A stretch of 64,000 nucleotides of DNA from positions 1 through 64,000 of the forward strand of contig JAYWVB010000016.1 in NCBI GenBank assembly GCA_039881045.1. The letters run 5' to 3'. Below, piece after piece: positions 1-10,943 of this stretch (positions are counted from its first letter, which is position 1; each line of letters opens with the position of its first letter). The position numbers and the translations under genes were made by a program. This stretch comes from Chaetomium olivaceum (taxonomy: Eukaryota; Ascomycota; Sordariomycetes; Sordariales; Chaetomiaceae). The notes below the pieces were generated by a model, which did not search any database, was not told the DNA's origin, and worked only from the letters and a program-made list of their open reading frames with translations.

Positions 1-906
1 CGTTTGGTGGACTGCCTTGAGAGGCGCCTGCTTGTGTTCTCCCAATGTTGCTACATCATTATGGACGAAGCAGATCGCATGATCGACCAGGGTTTTGAGG
101 AACCGCTCACCAAGATTCTCGACGCTCTTCCGGTCGCAAACGAGAAGCCAGACACAGAAGATGCCGAGAACTCACAACTCATGAGTCGCTACCTCGGCGG
201 CAAAGACCGGTATCGCCAGACAATGATGTACACGGCAACGATGCCGCCACTCGTCGAGAAAATCGCCAAGAAATATCTCCGTCGTCCCGCTATTGTGACC
301 ATCGGTAATGCTGGCGAGGCCGTCGACACAGTCGAACAGCGGGTCGAGTTCGTCTCGGGCGAGGACAAGCGCAAGCGGCGCCTGCAGGAGATCCTCAACT
401 CGGGCCAGTTCAAGCCGCCCGTCATCGTCTTTGTCAACATCAAGCGCAACTGCGAGATGGTCGCCAAGGACATCAAGTCCTGGGGCTACTCGACGGTCAC
501 GCTCCACGGCAGCAAAACGCAGGAACAGCGTGAGGCGTCGCTGGCGTCAGTGCGGAACGGCCAGGCAAACATCCTGGTGGCCACGGATCTGGCGGGGCGT
601 GGTATCGATGTCGCGGACGTGTCGCTAGTCGTCAACTTCAACATGCCCTCGAGCATCGAGGCCTACACACATCGTATCGGTCGTACCGGTCGTGCGGGCA
701 AGAGCGGTGTGGCCATCACGTTCCTGGGCAACGAGGACTCGGACGTTCTGTATGATTTAAAGCAAATCATCTCCAAATCGTCCATCTCGAAGGTGCCGGA
801 GGAGTTGCGGCGGCACGATGCTGCGCAGTCCAAGCCGACGCGGGGTGGGGGTAAGAAGCTGGAGGATAGTGGAGGTTTTGCTGGGAAGGGGGGTTCGTGG
901 CAGTGA
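1..906 (+). CDS. prp28: Pre-mRNA-splicing DEAD-box RNA helicase Prp28, C-terminal part (5' end outside window)
   Basis: This is the C-terminal ~300 residues of a DEAD-box ATPase, open from the first base of the window. Visible motifs in order are DEAD (in IIMDEADRMID, residues about 20-30), TAT (the SAT-type motif III, in MYTATMPP), the RecA2 domain with VATDLAGRGIDV, and HRIGRTGRAG (motif VI). The acidic insert between motifs II and III and the phrase RLVDCLERR before the DEAD box are typical of Prp28/DDX23 rather than of other helicases. In this family the protein drives the U1-to-U6 exchange at the 5' splice site, in the nucleus. The reading frame is intact to the TGA at 904-906 and no intron is seen. 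The tail is Gly/Lys-rich (TRGGGKK). A run of 16 G lies 12 bases beyond the stop codon. Confidence 0.93.
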   Translation, partial: RLVDCLERRLLVFSQCCYIIMDEADRMIDQGFEEPLTKILDALPVANEKPDTEDAENSQLMSRYLGGKDRYRQTMMYTATMPPLVEKIAKKYLRRPAIVTIGNAGEAVDTVEQRVEFVSGEDKRKRRLQEILNSGQFKPPVIVFVNIKRNCEMVAKDIKSWGYSTVTLHGSKTQEQREASLASVRNGQANILVATDLAGRGIDVADVSLVVNFNMPSSIEAYTHRIGRTGRAGKSGVAITFLGNEDSDVLYDLKQIISKSSISKVPEELRRHDAAQSKPTRGGGKKLEDSGGFAGKGGSWQ

Positions 907-918
907 GTGCCGCGGATT

Positions 919-934
919 GGGGGGGGGGGGGGGG
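919..934. repeat. Poly(G) tract, 16 bases
   Basis: An uninterrupted run of 16 G lies 12 bases after the Prp28 stop codon, so it is in that gene's 3' UTR on the coding strand. It is the longest G homopolymer I noticed in the window. Its length may be unreliable, because long homopolymers are often mis-sized by sequencing. Confidence 0.9.
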
Positions 935-1157
935 TTGTGCACTGGTGTTGTATGTACATACAGTTCTCAAGACTAGGGCCTCCACCCCAAGCAGGCTCAT
1001 CGATACACACCTCAAGCGTTTTATTGTAACAACTCGTCCGCGGCCACGTAAGCCTGTCACCGATCCAGCTGACGTTGAGCGTGGGATGACATGCGTGCGA
1101 GTCCAGTCCTACCAAAAGCCCCGCAAACAAACTGACGTTGAGCTACTGTAAGCGGGC

Positions 1158-1388
1158 CTCCCTCTGGCCAAAAAAACCGATACACCAAAAACAAAGAAGA
1201 CAAAAAGTCAGAGATTTGATTCCACTTCGTTTTCTTAATTTCGGGTTCAATTTGTCAAAAATGAAGACAAAAAGCCAGAGATTTTGTTCCACTTCGTTCT
1301 GTTAAGTTCGGGTCCGATTTGACCGAGGAATATCGCATCAAGACAGCTCTGTGTACTTTGGGTGTATCGGTTTTTTTGCCCAGCAGGA
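1158..1388. mobile_element. MITE-like element A with terminal inverted repeats and an internal tandem duplication
   Basis: The ends at 1164-1186 and 1361-1383 are inverted repeats sharing GCAAAAAAACCGATACACC (the left arm has one mismatch, GCC for GGC). Between them lie two imperfect direct copies of a ~64-bp unit (about 1195-1259 and 1262-1326), each starting GAAGACAAAAAG and containing TTCCACTTCGTT. A direct AGCGGGC lies just outside each end (1151-1157 and 1389-1395) and could be a target-site duplication. There is no transposase frame. The TIR core TGG(G/C)CAAAAAAA resembles the ends of the two elements at 17.75-18.02 kb and 30.23-30.49 kb, so a common origin is likely but not proven. Confidence 0.6.
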
Positions 1389-2358
1389 GCGGGCTCCGAG
1401 AAAGTCTTCGTATTCCTACCAAACAGACGGGTTTTGAAGACTCGAGGACTCGAAGCCGAGAATGATAATGTCAGCCACCACCTGGTCCTTGGTGTGCTTG
1501 GCATGTCAGCCCAAGACTTGCCCCTGTTGAATGCTCGTTACCGCCATCGTGGATCTGGCGTCTCTGCGGGACCCTCTCCCGGGCGCGTTTTGCTTGTGCC
1601 GTAGCTGTAACTGATGCCCCTCCTGTCGGGAATCGCATGTGCCTTCGTATGGGTGTTTGTGTGTATTCATGAGTTATTGGCTTCCAGATTGACAGGGAAA
1701 CCGGTTTTGCGGGCAGATCGGAGAAGAACCTTGCAGTTGGATCACCATGCCTGAAAGCCCAGGATTGCCAAGTGTGACCCTGTGCGACCCTGGCTGAGGC
1801 GTATGGTGATTCTGTAACAAGGAGGAAAATGTGGAAGGGTTATTTGGGTTTGTATAAGGACAAGGAAACTCAAAATAAGGCTAGAATCTGTTAGTTGAAG
1901 ATGAAACAGAGTTCCTGACAATGTCCTTGCCACGTCACAGAATTCTAACGGATCAACGATATGTATCCGGTAACCTCATCCTGGTACTGATGAACTTTCA
2001 AGATCCTGGACCGTTTCCGCACCGGGGCGCGATGTCTGGATCTGATTGGATAGACGATACAAAACTCGGAGGGTCACAACGTCTGAGTCCCTTCCATCCA
2101 TACGGGCCGACATGGGCACGACAGAAAGACGACAATCCCTTCCTATTTATAGGGGTGGCTCGGCAGATAAGTCCATAAGGGGAGTTAGATCCGGAGGCTC
2201 AAAAGATAGATCGCTTCGCGCGATTTCATCCTTCGTCAGCTGCGGCTGATTCAATAGACGACGACGCGACCGTCGCGACGTGAGCACGGCTTCACGAGTT
2301 TGAAAATCCTTGTCTTGCGAGCGTTCCGTCGCCAAACGAACTGCGATACAAACGCACT

Positions 2359-3417
2359 ATGTCGACCACCGCCACCGCCACCGTTCCAACAGAGGTGGGG
2401 GGCAACTTGAGCGGATCACCCATCATATTTTACCCCGTGCCGACACCATGGCCATCAGTAGCAGGCTGCGAAAAGAACTTGTACCGGCAGAGTAGTGCGG
2501 GCACCATTATAGCTTGGGATCCCGTCTACCCCGATAGGTTTGGGGAAGAAGAGGCCAAGCCATGCTACCCTGGGCCGCTGGGTAGGTGGTGGTGGCAGGA
2601 CTTTACCCACGCAACACTCCAGACAGCGTTTGGGCCAACGTTCGTGTGTCCCGAGGCCTATACTGCTGTTCATACCAGCACACTGGACAGTAGTGTCTCG
2701 GCAGCAGAGACAGCGTTCACCTACTGCTGTCCCAGGTAAGCCTATCAATCCTAGAAATGGAATGGACGTGGGGGGTTAATGTGCAGTAGCAACTATGGGC
2801 TGGGCGCGCTTTTCCCGCCAACCCACAGGGATGTACTGCAGTGCACGTCGGCGGTCGGACCGGGCGGAACCATCTCCTACATGTCCCGCACCTCCGTCAC
2901 CCGCACCGTCACCCGCACCGTCACCGTCAACGGCGCGGACCGTACCTCGCACCAGACCACCGTCCAGAGCACCAACGTTGCGGCCTCAACCGTCGTAAGG
3001 TCACGCACTGCTACCGTCTACGCAGTCCCTGTCAACGGATTCAACATCGTAGAGCGCCAGGCGAGCGGTACCGAGAGCGGTACCGAGAGCAGTACCCCAT
3101 CATCAACGACAACCAATCCACCCGAGCAGTCCGGCAGCTCGGGACTATCGCCGGGCACTATCGCTGGTGCCTCGGTGGGTGCGGCCATTGGGACTGGGTT
3201 GTTGGCCCTCGGTGCATTCTTGGTTTGGAAAGCTCGGAAAAGGCGGGCAGTTAACCAACAGCCTGAGGGCGTTGCGCCTGTGGGGGAAGCTGGGAGGAAA
3301 GACGATTACCATTATATGCAAGTCATAGAGCCGTCTGAGCCGCCGTCGGAGATGCCGGCTAAGACTCATGTACACGAGCTGTCGCACCACAGGTCTATGC
3401 AAGAGCTACCTGGCTGA
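2359..3417 (+). CDS. Hypothetical single-pass membrane protein with Ser/Thr-rich ectodomain
   Basis: The model has two exons, 2359-2735 and 2787-3417, with a 51-bp intron (GTAAGC...GTGCAG), giving 335 residues. The first exon would otherwise end at an in-frame TAA two bases into the intron, so the intron is well supported. The N-terminal half has scattered cysteines but no clear signal peptide. It is followed by a Thr-rich repeat stretch (SVTRTVTRTVTV) and a Ser/Thr/Pro linker. One strongly hydrophobic segment around residues 258-282 (GTIAGASVGAAIGTGLLALG) is flanked by a basic KARKRR stop-transfer motif. The cytosolic tail is ~65 residues. This layout is common among fungal WSC/Mid2-like or uncharacterised cell-surface proteins. 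I do not recognise the family and infer only a plasma-membrane location. Confidence 0.75.
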
Positions 3418-4851
3418 ACAACAGATGAGTCGGGTTGCTGTGTTGGGATTTGCATTACTAGCCAGGCTAGACGGCCTTTTTTTGGAGGTTACGAGGTCTT
3501 CTCTTCTCTGTATATATTTACTAAGGCTTCGACCCTAATGTTAATATTACGTACTTCTCCTTCATAATCGATATGTTTGGTGTGGGCCGTCTTTTGATTC
3601 ACAGTTCATTTTGAGGCCTTCAAGAGACCAAGCCAGTCAGGTTTTCAGTTTCATCATCCCTTTCCATCTTGGCCACATCCGGCTCTTCGAGCGAATTAGT
3701 GTTTGCTCCCTTACCCATCCCAGTTGCCGGTCGTAGGTCATCTAGACAAGCATCTTGTCCTGGAGGAGTGGGTTAAGACCCTGGGCTGAAGGTATATGAA
3801 TAACTAAACCATACCATAGCGTAAAAACTAGCAATTTTGAAAACGGCGCTGTCGACAAATCAATTTGGGTCAAGTCTAACTTCCTTACAGTTTGAAACTG
3901 GGTTCTCGACGTTGGGTGCGCGCTTGACTGCTGAACTTGAAAGACTCGGGTTGCTTAGAGATCTCAATATAATACTTCAACCCCGAGAGAGATATAGCCA
4001 CAGCCCTTGATCAGGTTAGACACTGTTATACTATGGAAAAACACGCGTTCATTTAGAAAACTACTCGTTACTTCGTATGTACGAATATGTACGTCGTGCC
4101 GGCTCCAACCCCACCTCCCGTTCCTGGCGTACCCCTGTTGCCAAGAGCCGGGACCGTTCTCATTTTTTTTTGTGTTCTGTCACTGCCGATGCGCACAGTG
4201 GTGGGAACAGTGCCACTCCAACCACCATCATGTCTATGAGCTGGTTTTGGACGGTGTTCCGTACCAAGGAGGAGACTATCCCCATTCTTATCATGTGAGG
4301 GTTTTTATTGTTTTTTGCACCTTCCACGCAACGGCGAGGTGTCGACGGTCTTGACGATTGTCCCTTCAACAGCCGACAATACAAAGCCAGGCCGGCGCAC
4401 TCTCGCCTCAGCAGTCGCCTGCCCGCTCCCGCTCATCGGGACTCCAACTCGACCTAGCCTTGCCGCCGCCCCTCGATGAGGCATTGAGCGGTAACTGTGA
4501 CCACCTCGCACCACGCCATTTGTGTAAATTGCATTGTGTACGGCCGGGTTGCGTTTGCCTTGCATTGAACGAGCAAACAGGGCTTCAGTTGGATTTTCTT
4601 GTTGCACTCTTCATTGAAGAGTCATCCCATTCTGAGCGTTGCCGCCACGGCGCGTTCCATCTGGGGGTACCAGCCGACAGTTCTCGACCAGGGGTATCAC
4701 CCCGCAGCCTGTGGTCTTTCTTATTCACGCACCACTTGAAGGCTGATAGGCGACTCTTCTGGGCACGGTCTTGACAACTGCCCTGGTCTACCGGTCGGGA
4801 AGGAACGGGGACGTTACTTTTCCACGTTCCGACCTTGACACAATCATCGAC
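3418..4851. other. Intergenic region, no supported gene
   Basis: This spacer separates two co-oriented genes. It is AT-richer than the flanks up to about 4080. A short frame from 4230 starting MSMSWFWTVF could be the beginning of a small spliced gene, but I could not find an exon that continues it convincingly. I see no repeat or RNA gene. Confidence 0.5.
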
Positions 4852-5947
4852 ATGGAACCAGCAACCAATCAAGAAGGTGCGAGTGACCTCAAGCCCTTCG
4901 CAGGGACGACCGCTGCGCCAGTGCACCTGAAACCCAGGACAGCAGTGATGGAGGCAGTCGAAGACATCATCTACGGTTCCGTAAGCCATGCCCACCCACC
5001 TCACCTCACCTCACCACCCTCCTCTAACCCCCACTTCAGGTCGCCGGCATTGTAGGCAAATACATCGAGTACCCCTTCGACACCGTCAAAGTCCGGTTAC
5101 AATCCCAGCCTGACCACCTCCCCCTCCAATACAAGGGACCCCTGGACTGTTTCCGGCAGTCCATCCGCGCGGACGGCTTCCTGGGTCTCTACCGGGGCAT
5201 CAGCGCCCCCTGGTAGGCGCGGCGCTCGAGAACAGCAGCCTCTTCTTCTGGGAGCGCCTCGGCCGTGCCGCCATCTACGCCTCGGGCTACAGCCCGCGCG
5301 ACCAGGCCCTGCCGCTGTCGGCGCTGTGGGCCACGGGCGCTTTCTCCGGCGCCATGACCTCCTTCGTGCTGACCCCCGTCGAGCTGGTCAAGTGCAAGAT
5401 CCAAGTCCCCGCCTCGGCGGGGGGCGACGCCGCGCCCAAGGCGCCGCTGAGCCCCCTCCCCGTCATCCGCGACATCTGGCGCCACCAGGGCTTGCGCGGG
5501 TTCTGGCACGGCCAGCTGGGCACCCTGATTCGCGAGTCGGGCGGGTGTGCGGCGTGGTTCGGGTCCAAGGAGACGGTGACCAAGCTGATGCGCGAGTGGA
5601 ACGAGCGGCGCTCGGCGCGGTCGGGGGCCGAGCGCGAGAGGGTGTCGGCGGCCGATGCCAGCCTGCCGCTGTGGCAGCAGGCTGTGGCGGGCGCGTCGGC
5701 TGGGATGATGTATAACTTTTTGTTTTTCCCCGCGGACACGGTCAAGTCGAGGATGCAGACTACGCCGATTGGGGAGGGGGCGGCGCCGCAGAGGAGTTTT
5801 TCGGGGGAGACGGCGGCGCTGTGGAAGCAAGCGGGCTTGAAGGGGTTTTATCGCGGGTGTGGGATTACGGTGTTGAGGTCGGTGCCGAGTTCGGCGTTTA
5901 TTTTTATGGTTTATGATGGGTTGAAGAAGTATTTCCCCATGCAATGA
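4852..5947 (+). CDS. Mitochondrial ornithine-type carrier (SLC25 family), frame broken by one missing base
   Basis: The exons are 4852-4980 and 5040-5947, with a 59-bp intron (GTAAGC...TTCAG). With the frame repaired the protein is about 345 residues. Three mitochondrial-carrier repeats are visible, with signatures PFDTVKVRL, PVELVKCKI and PADTVKSRM. The protein therefore should have six helices in the inner mitochondrial membrane. The phrases LQYKGPLDCFRQS and LVGAALENSSLFFWE resemble the ornithine/basic amino acid carriers (ORT1/ARG11, Neurospora arg-13), which exchange matrix ornithine for arginine synthesis. The frame breaks in a run of five C at 5206-5210. Read as given, it hits TAG at 5214-5216, but one more C would restore the conserved continuation. 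ATG 4852 was chosen because the longer open frame has only a TTG upstream. The subfamily is inferred and the carrier fold is certain. Confidence 0.85.
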
Positions 5948-6218
5948 GGTGGTGAGTGAATAGGGGTGGCTGGGGTCTTTTGGGGGGCTTCATAGAAGGG
6001 GGTGGGCGGCATAGACGGGGAGTATTTTATTTCTCTATTAGCGGGCGTTGCGGTACCGGGATTTTGGAAAAGGGACCTGGTTCATGGTACAAGTATATAG
6101 AGCCATGTTTCGTTGATATAAAAGAGGCGAATAGAGCGATAGATATCTAACAATCTCTTCACAATCTCATCGTAAAGTTCCCTGTCTTCACGCCACCCCT
6201 TGAGTCCGTCCACCACAC

Positions 6219-6913
6219 TCAAATGTTCTTCTTCTTCCCCTGGCCTCGAACGATGGGGCTCAAGTCCCAGTCATTCAGATATCCCGTCCCAAACGACAGG
6301 TACGTCGCGAACCCGAGCCAGCCGACGTACGGGACCAGCAGCCAGCCGGCGACCTCGTCCACCTTGGTGCCCCACAGCCAGGCAAGGTATGCGTTGATGC
6401 CAAAGAGGGCGGCGGCGTCGACGGTTGCGAGGATGGGCTGGTTAAAGCCGTAGAACAGCGGCATCCACGCTAGGTTCAGGCCCAGCTGAATCGTGTAAAG
6501 GGTGGCGCCTTGGCGGGCGGCGAGGATGGTGTCCTAGTGAAAGGTGGTGAGCTCGATGCAGGGAGGGTAGGTGTAGGAAATGGTACTGACGGTGGTGTTG
6601 AGTGGGGAAGTGCCCAGGTAGACAGCCCGGTGTGCGGCATAGCCCATCACGCCATAGAGGGCGGTCCAAACGGGCGGGAAGATGCTGGCGGGAGGCCGGA
6701 GGGGCGGCTGCTTTAGGGTGAGGGATTCTCGGTGGTTTGTCGCAGCTGTTTATGTGTTATTCTTAATGTGTGGTTGGGAACCTATTGAACGAGAGACGTA
6801 CGTCTTGTGGAATACCCTACTGCCGACCCCAAGGCGATGGGCAGCAGGATAGAACCCGGGAGGCTGCCGAAGATGGCCTCCGGGAGCGTGAGTGACGGTA
6901 TGTAAGTCGTCAT
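6219..6913 (-). CDS. TspO/MBR (translocator protein) family membrane protein
   Basis: The exons on the minus strand are 6802-6913, 6591-6745 and 6219-6533. The introns of 56 and 57 bp (GTACGT...AACAG and GTCAGT...CACTAG) join in frame to 193 residues. The protein is mostly hydrophobic, with about five helices. The C-terminal third carries the family hallmark region: LNLAWMPLFYG, then WGTKVDEVAGWLLVPY and GWLGFATYLSFGTGYLNDW. TspO proteins bind tetrapyrroles and cholesterol-like ligands in outer mitochondrial or bacterial membranes. The function of fungal members is poorly defined. The length is close to the usual 160-190 residues. The tail ends in a basic KKK motif. The gene converges with the carrier gene, about 270 bp away. 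Confidence 0.88.
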
Positions 6914-8072
6914 CTTGGTTTGGTTCAAGATGAAGGTGTAGAGGTCGTATATCCAAATGGATTACAAGTCAGGTCACGGTTACGAACTCGGTTTGTTCTG
7001 CGTTGAAGAACACAAAAGATGTGAAGTTGCAGTCGACCCAGACGACCTCGGCGAAGATGACATCACCGAACTTACTTCCCGAACATTTGGCGAGATAAAT
7101 GATTGGGAGCGAACACACCACAAAACTGTGCTCTGGAATTGAAGAGATAAACTTTGTGAATGATTAGACTTTCAAACAATATTCTTTCCCTATAACTAGA
7201 GCTGTTATGTTGCCAGAACGCAACACATCATCACCTTGAATTGACTGTTTCGATCCAAGTGCAATTCACCCTAAGCCTCATGAACCATCTCAGCCGGAGC
7301 GAGTGGGCCGCTTTCGTGTCTAGTTACCGCACGTGACTCCGCCCAGCCACTTGGTGGAGCGAGAAGCTGGAATTGTCCACTTGCACCTTGCCAATTCCGC
7401 AACTCCACGCTGTTCGCGGTCTCCAAACCCCCAACGCGCATCGGCCTGCTCCGAGGAGTCCCGTCTTCATCGTCGCTGTAGACGGCATACCATCAATTGT
7501 TCGTTACCCTTTCTCTTTTACTTATATATGCACATTTTCATTTCTCCCCATCATCATCGTCATCAGATCCTGCCCTAGCGTTTTGCTCCTAAGCACGCTC
7601 TTGGCTTCACTTCGCAGCCTGATCCTCTCCCGCCTCTCCTCCACTCCTCCCTGCATCGTCGCGATGAACGTAGCAACCTCTTCGAAACCCCCAAACCCTT
7701 ATACTGCACCTACCTTGATCATGCATTCATTCACTCATTTGTGGCCTGGTGCTGCATGCTCTTTTCTCGATTGCATAACCCTCCCTCATCGTTACCCGCT
7801 TACCTCTCCCTGATCACCCGCCGAGATTCGCTGCTTTCTAACCGCAATCATGTCGCCAAACAGTCATCACCAACCACAAACATCCGGGAAATTGGTCCTA
7901 GGAGTAACCCATCAAGCGGCAAACGAGGCCTCAGTGGCACGCGACAAAACGCAACGACAACGACAAGCCTCCTCGGTCTTGTTCTCAGTTTCGTCTACCT
8001 CGCGCCCTACAAATTCTGCTTTTCAAAAGACAGAGTGGATGTCAGCAGAATAACGCCACTACTCAGGACAAT
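6914..8072. promoter_or_regulatory. Divergent spacer between the tspO-like gene and ars2
   Basis: This 1.16-kb spacer lies between two divergently transcribed genes. From about 7500 it becomes pyrimidine-rich on the plus strand (CT-tracts around 7530-7660), typical of fungal promoters and 5' leaders. A TATA-like TTATATATGC lies near 7521. An open frame from 7850 (MSPNSHHQPQTSG) could be a leader exon of ars2, but it has no recognisable domain. Confidence 0.45.
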
Positions 8073-10943
8073 ATGGAGTATCACCGCGATTCGGTTCGTT
8101 CGCCCGTCGACCGCTGGAGCGGCCGCGACGAGACGAGGATCAAGGAGGATAGGGGAGACACCTTCTACCGCAGTGGTAGATCTCCTGGTGCGTCTTGGTC
8201 TCCTTGGACCCAACCTTGTTTCGTTGTTTCCAACTGCGACTTGCAATAATAGGATCGTCCGGTTCCTAGCTCGTCATATCCTTACGCTTTCTCGTCATCC
8301 GCTTTACTAACAGATAACCTAGGTACCGACCGTAGTCGACGTCGGTCTCGGTCCCCCCCTGTAGTCGATCGGTACGAGCCAAGGGGACGAGGCCGCGACG
8401 AGTATGCTGGCACTCGCGATCGAGACGAACGCGGTCGCCGTTCCCCCCATCCCAACATCGACCGCTACGTACCGGGCCAGGATTCCACTCCGCATCGAAA
8501 CATGAACAACCCTCTTCCGGATCCCCTCAAGATGCCATATCAGGTAGGGTTTTCGTGGTTTGGCGAGTGGTGGAGGACGAACGAAAAAATAAAGGAAGAT
8601 AAAGAGCGTCTGAAGAGCGGCCGGAGTAGGGAGCCCGAGCGCCCTCGGGGTCCGCGTGAAGTCCAGGCGGAGCGCGAGAAGGAGAAGGCCAAGATCCAAG
8701 CTGCCTACGACAAATACAAAGAGGACCTCCAGGCCAAAATGGCACATACCTTCGTCAAACAACACAAGGAGGAGCAGTGGTTCAAAGAGCGCTACGTGCC
8801 TGAGGTTCGCGACCCCTTCCGTCAGCAATTGAACGAGCAGCGACACAGTGCGTATGCTCGTTGGGAGCAGGACCTCGCGTCCGGCATTTTTGATGAGTTG
8901 TCCCTCGAAGGCATCCCAAAGAGTGAGAGCAACGGAGTCGGTGGCGTGGTCGAGAAGGAAGAGGGTGAAGCAACGGCCGCAAATGAAGTACTCGGCGTTG
9001 GCGATCTGGTGCCTACCATGCCCGCCGACGTCAGAGACGAGAGCCTGGATCAACCCACTCTTCTTATCAAAACCATCGCGCCTTCTGTAAGCCGCCAGAA
9101 CCTTGAAGCTTTCTGCAAGGAGCATCTTGGCGAAGGAGAAGGTGGTTTCAAGTGGTTGTCTTTGAGCGACCCCAACCCCAGTAAACGCTACCACAGAATC
9201 GGCTGGATCATGTTGCACCCTGCACCCGAAGCCCCAATCCCTGAGGAAAATGAGGATGCCAGGGACGAGGAAGATGGCGAGTCCAAGCCTGTCGTTCCTG
9301 TCTCGACCGCCGAGAAAGCACTCGAGGCGATCAACGGCAAAACTGTCAAAGACGAGCTGCGCGGTGACTTCACCTGCCATGTTGGTGTCCATAACCCACC
9401 TTCGCATCCCAGGAAGAAGGCACTTTGGGATCTCTTCTCTGCCCCAGATCGCATCCGCAAAGACCTCCAACTGGCCACAGAACTTGTCGCCAAGTTCGAG
9501 GGCGACGTTGGCTCTGACTTCAACGCTGCCCGCCAAATTGAAGAGCATGCCGAGCGGCTGCGTGATGAAGGGAAACTCCAGCCTGCAATGCCCGCGACCC
9601 CAGTGAAAAAGCCGAAGAAGGAGCGGGCTGTCCGCTTGGATGAGTCCTTAGACGTGGAACGCGAAGAGGGAGAGGAGCACGACATGATCGAAGAGGGAGA
9701 GGATGACGAGGACGAGGGTATGGTGGACGACGAGGTAGATGACATGGACCTTTTGGTCGAGAAGAAGAGGCTGGATCTGACCATCGAGTACCTTCGTCGG
9801 GTCTTCAACTTCTGCTTCTTCTGCGTTTTCGAGAGCGACTCGATTCATGAGCTGACCCGCAAGTGTCCGGGCGGTCACCTCCGGAGGCCACGGGGCACTC
9901 TGTCCTCGGCTGCCAAAGCTGTGGCTGAGGCGAGCGCAAATGGAGACCCCTTCCCTGCTAAGAAGCGCAAGGAGGAGGATATTGAGGAGGGCGAGGCGCC
10001 CGAAGAGGACCGCAAGTTCCGCGCCTCATCCAAGGCTGAGCAACAGCTGCAACGGGCCTATAACTGGGTCAGGACGTTCGAAGACAAGATCAACCAAATT
10101 CTGCATCCTGAGACAGCCGATCTTCGGAAGCTCGGCGGCAAGCCAGTCGAGGAGGCAATCAACGACGACCTTGGCAAGTATTGCAAGCAAGAGGACGAGC
10201 ACAAGTGGCGCTGCAAGGTACCCGAGTGCACCAAGCTCTTCAAGGAGGAGTACTTTTGGCGTAAGCACGTTGAGAAACGCCACGTGGAATGGCTGGAAAA
10301 GCTCAAGGAAGAGGTAAGCTATTGCGCTCAACCCACTTCATAATCTATTCGTGCTAACTCTATGATTCAGTTCGAGCTCATCAATGCCTATGTCCTCGAC
10401 CCTGCGCACATCGCCCCTTCGCGCACCGACGCAAACTCCAATGGCCACTTCCCCCAGTCTAACGGCCAGCAACCGACTGGTACCCCTCGTGGCTTCAACC
10501 TACAAAACTACGCCGTGAACAGTATGATCAATTTTCCGAGCTTTCCTATGCCCATGTTCCCGCCCGGGATGATGGGCGGCGCCGGTGGCGGCAATCCCTT
10601 AGCCAACCCCGCTGCCTGGCACGCCGGTGCTGGCGGAGATGAACGTGGCGGCGCCGCTGGTCCCATCCGTCGCGGCGGCGGTGCCCCGGGCGGCGGTGGG
10701 GGCAGGTTCCAGAACCGATCTGGACCCTATGACCGCCGCGGGGGCAACCCCCGCTATGGTGGCGGCGACAGCGGCGGCCCCTTGGGTGGCGGGCGCGGCC
10801 GTCCTGGGCCAGCGAATCGATGGGGTGACGGTGCCGGTGGTGCTGCCGTCGGGCCGCGCGAGGCCGTGCAGGGCCGCACGCTGAAGAGCTACGAGGATCT
10901 GGATCAGGTATCAGGCGGCGGTGGTGGTGAGCTGAACTATTAA
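8073..10943 (+). CDS. ars2: Arsenite-resistance protein 2 / SERRATE homologue (Ars2)
   Basis: The exons are 8073-8187, 8323-10313 and 10371-10943, giving about 892 residues. The N-terminal region is Arg/Ser/Asp-rich (residues 1-95). The SERRATE/Ars2 N-terminal domain follows, with PYQVGFSWFGEWW near residue 110 and long charged helices. Next come an RRM-like central region, an acidic stretch (DMIEEGEDDEDEG) and a C2H2 zinc finger at about 669-692 (CKVPEC...HVEKRH). The C-terminal tail is Gly/Arg-rich (RGGGAPGGGGG). Ars2 links the nuclear cap-binding complex to RNA 3'-end processing, degradation and small-RNA pathways. The second intron (GTAAGC...ATTCAG, 57 bp) is clear, and the first (135 bp) is supported by frame and a TACTAAC branch. 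ATG 8073 is the first ATG in this frame. An upstream coding exon cannot be excluded. Confidence 0.88.

Larger units (their letters stand above)
907..2358. other. Intergenic region between prp28 and the membrane-protein gene
   Basis: I see no convincing gene here. The stretch holds the poly(G) tract and the inverted-repeat element at 1158-1388. The remainder presumably includes the prp28 3' UTR and the promoter and 5' UTR of the gene starting at 2359. Small open frames here have no recognisable protein features. Confidence 0.6.

Noticed and set aside
4230..4297. Possible first exon of a small gene (MSMSWFWTVFRTKEETIPIL)
   Set aside because: A GT donor follows, but none of the downstream acceptors I tried gave a continuing protein-like frame.
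6957..7142. 61-codon plus-strand frame with ATG
   Set aside because: It is short, has no similarity that I recognise, and lies in the promoter region of the tspO-like gene.
8319..9548. 409-codon open frame on the minus strand
   Set aside because: It lies entirely antisense to the well-supported ars2 coding exon. GC-rich coding DNA often leaves the opposite strand open.
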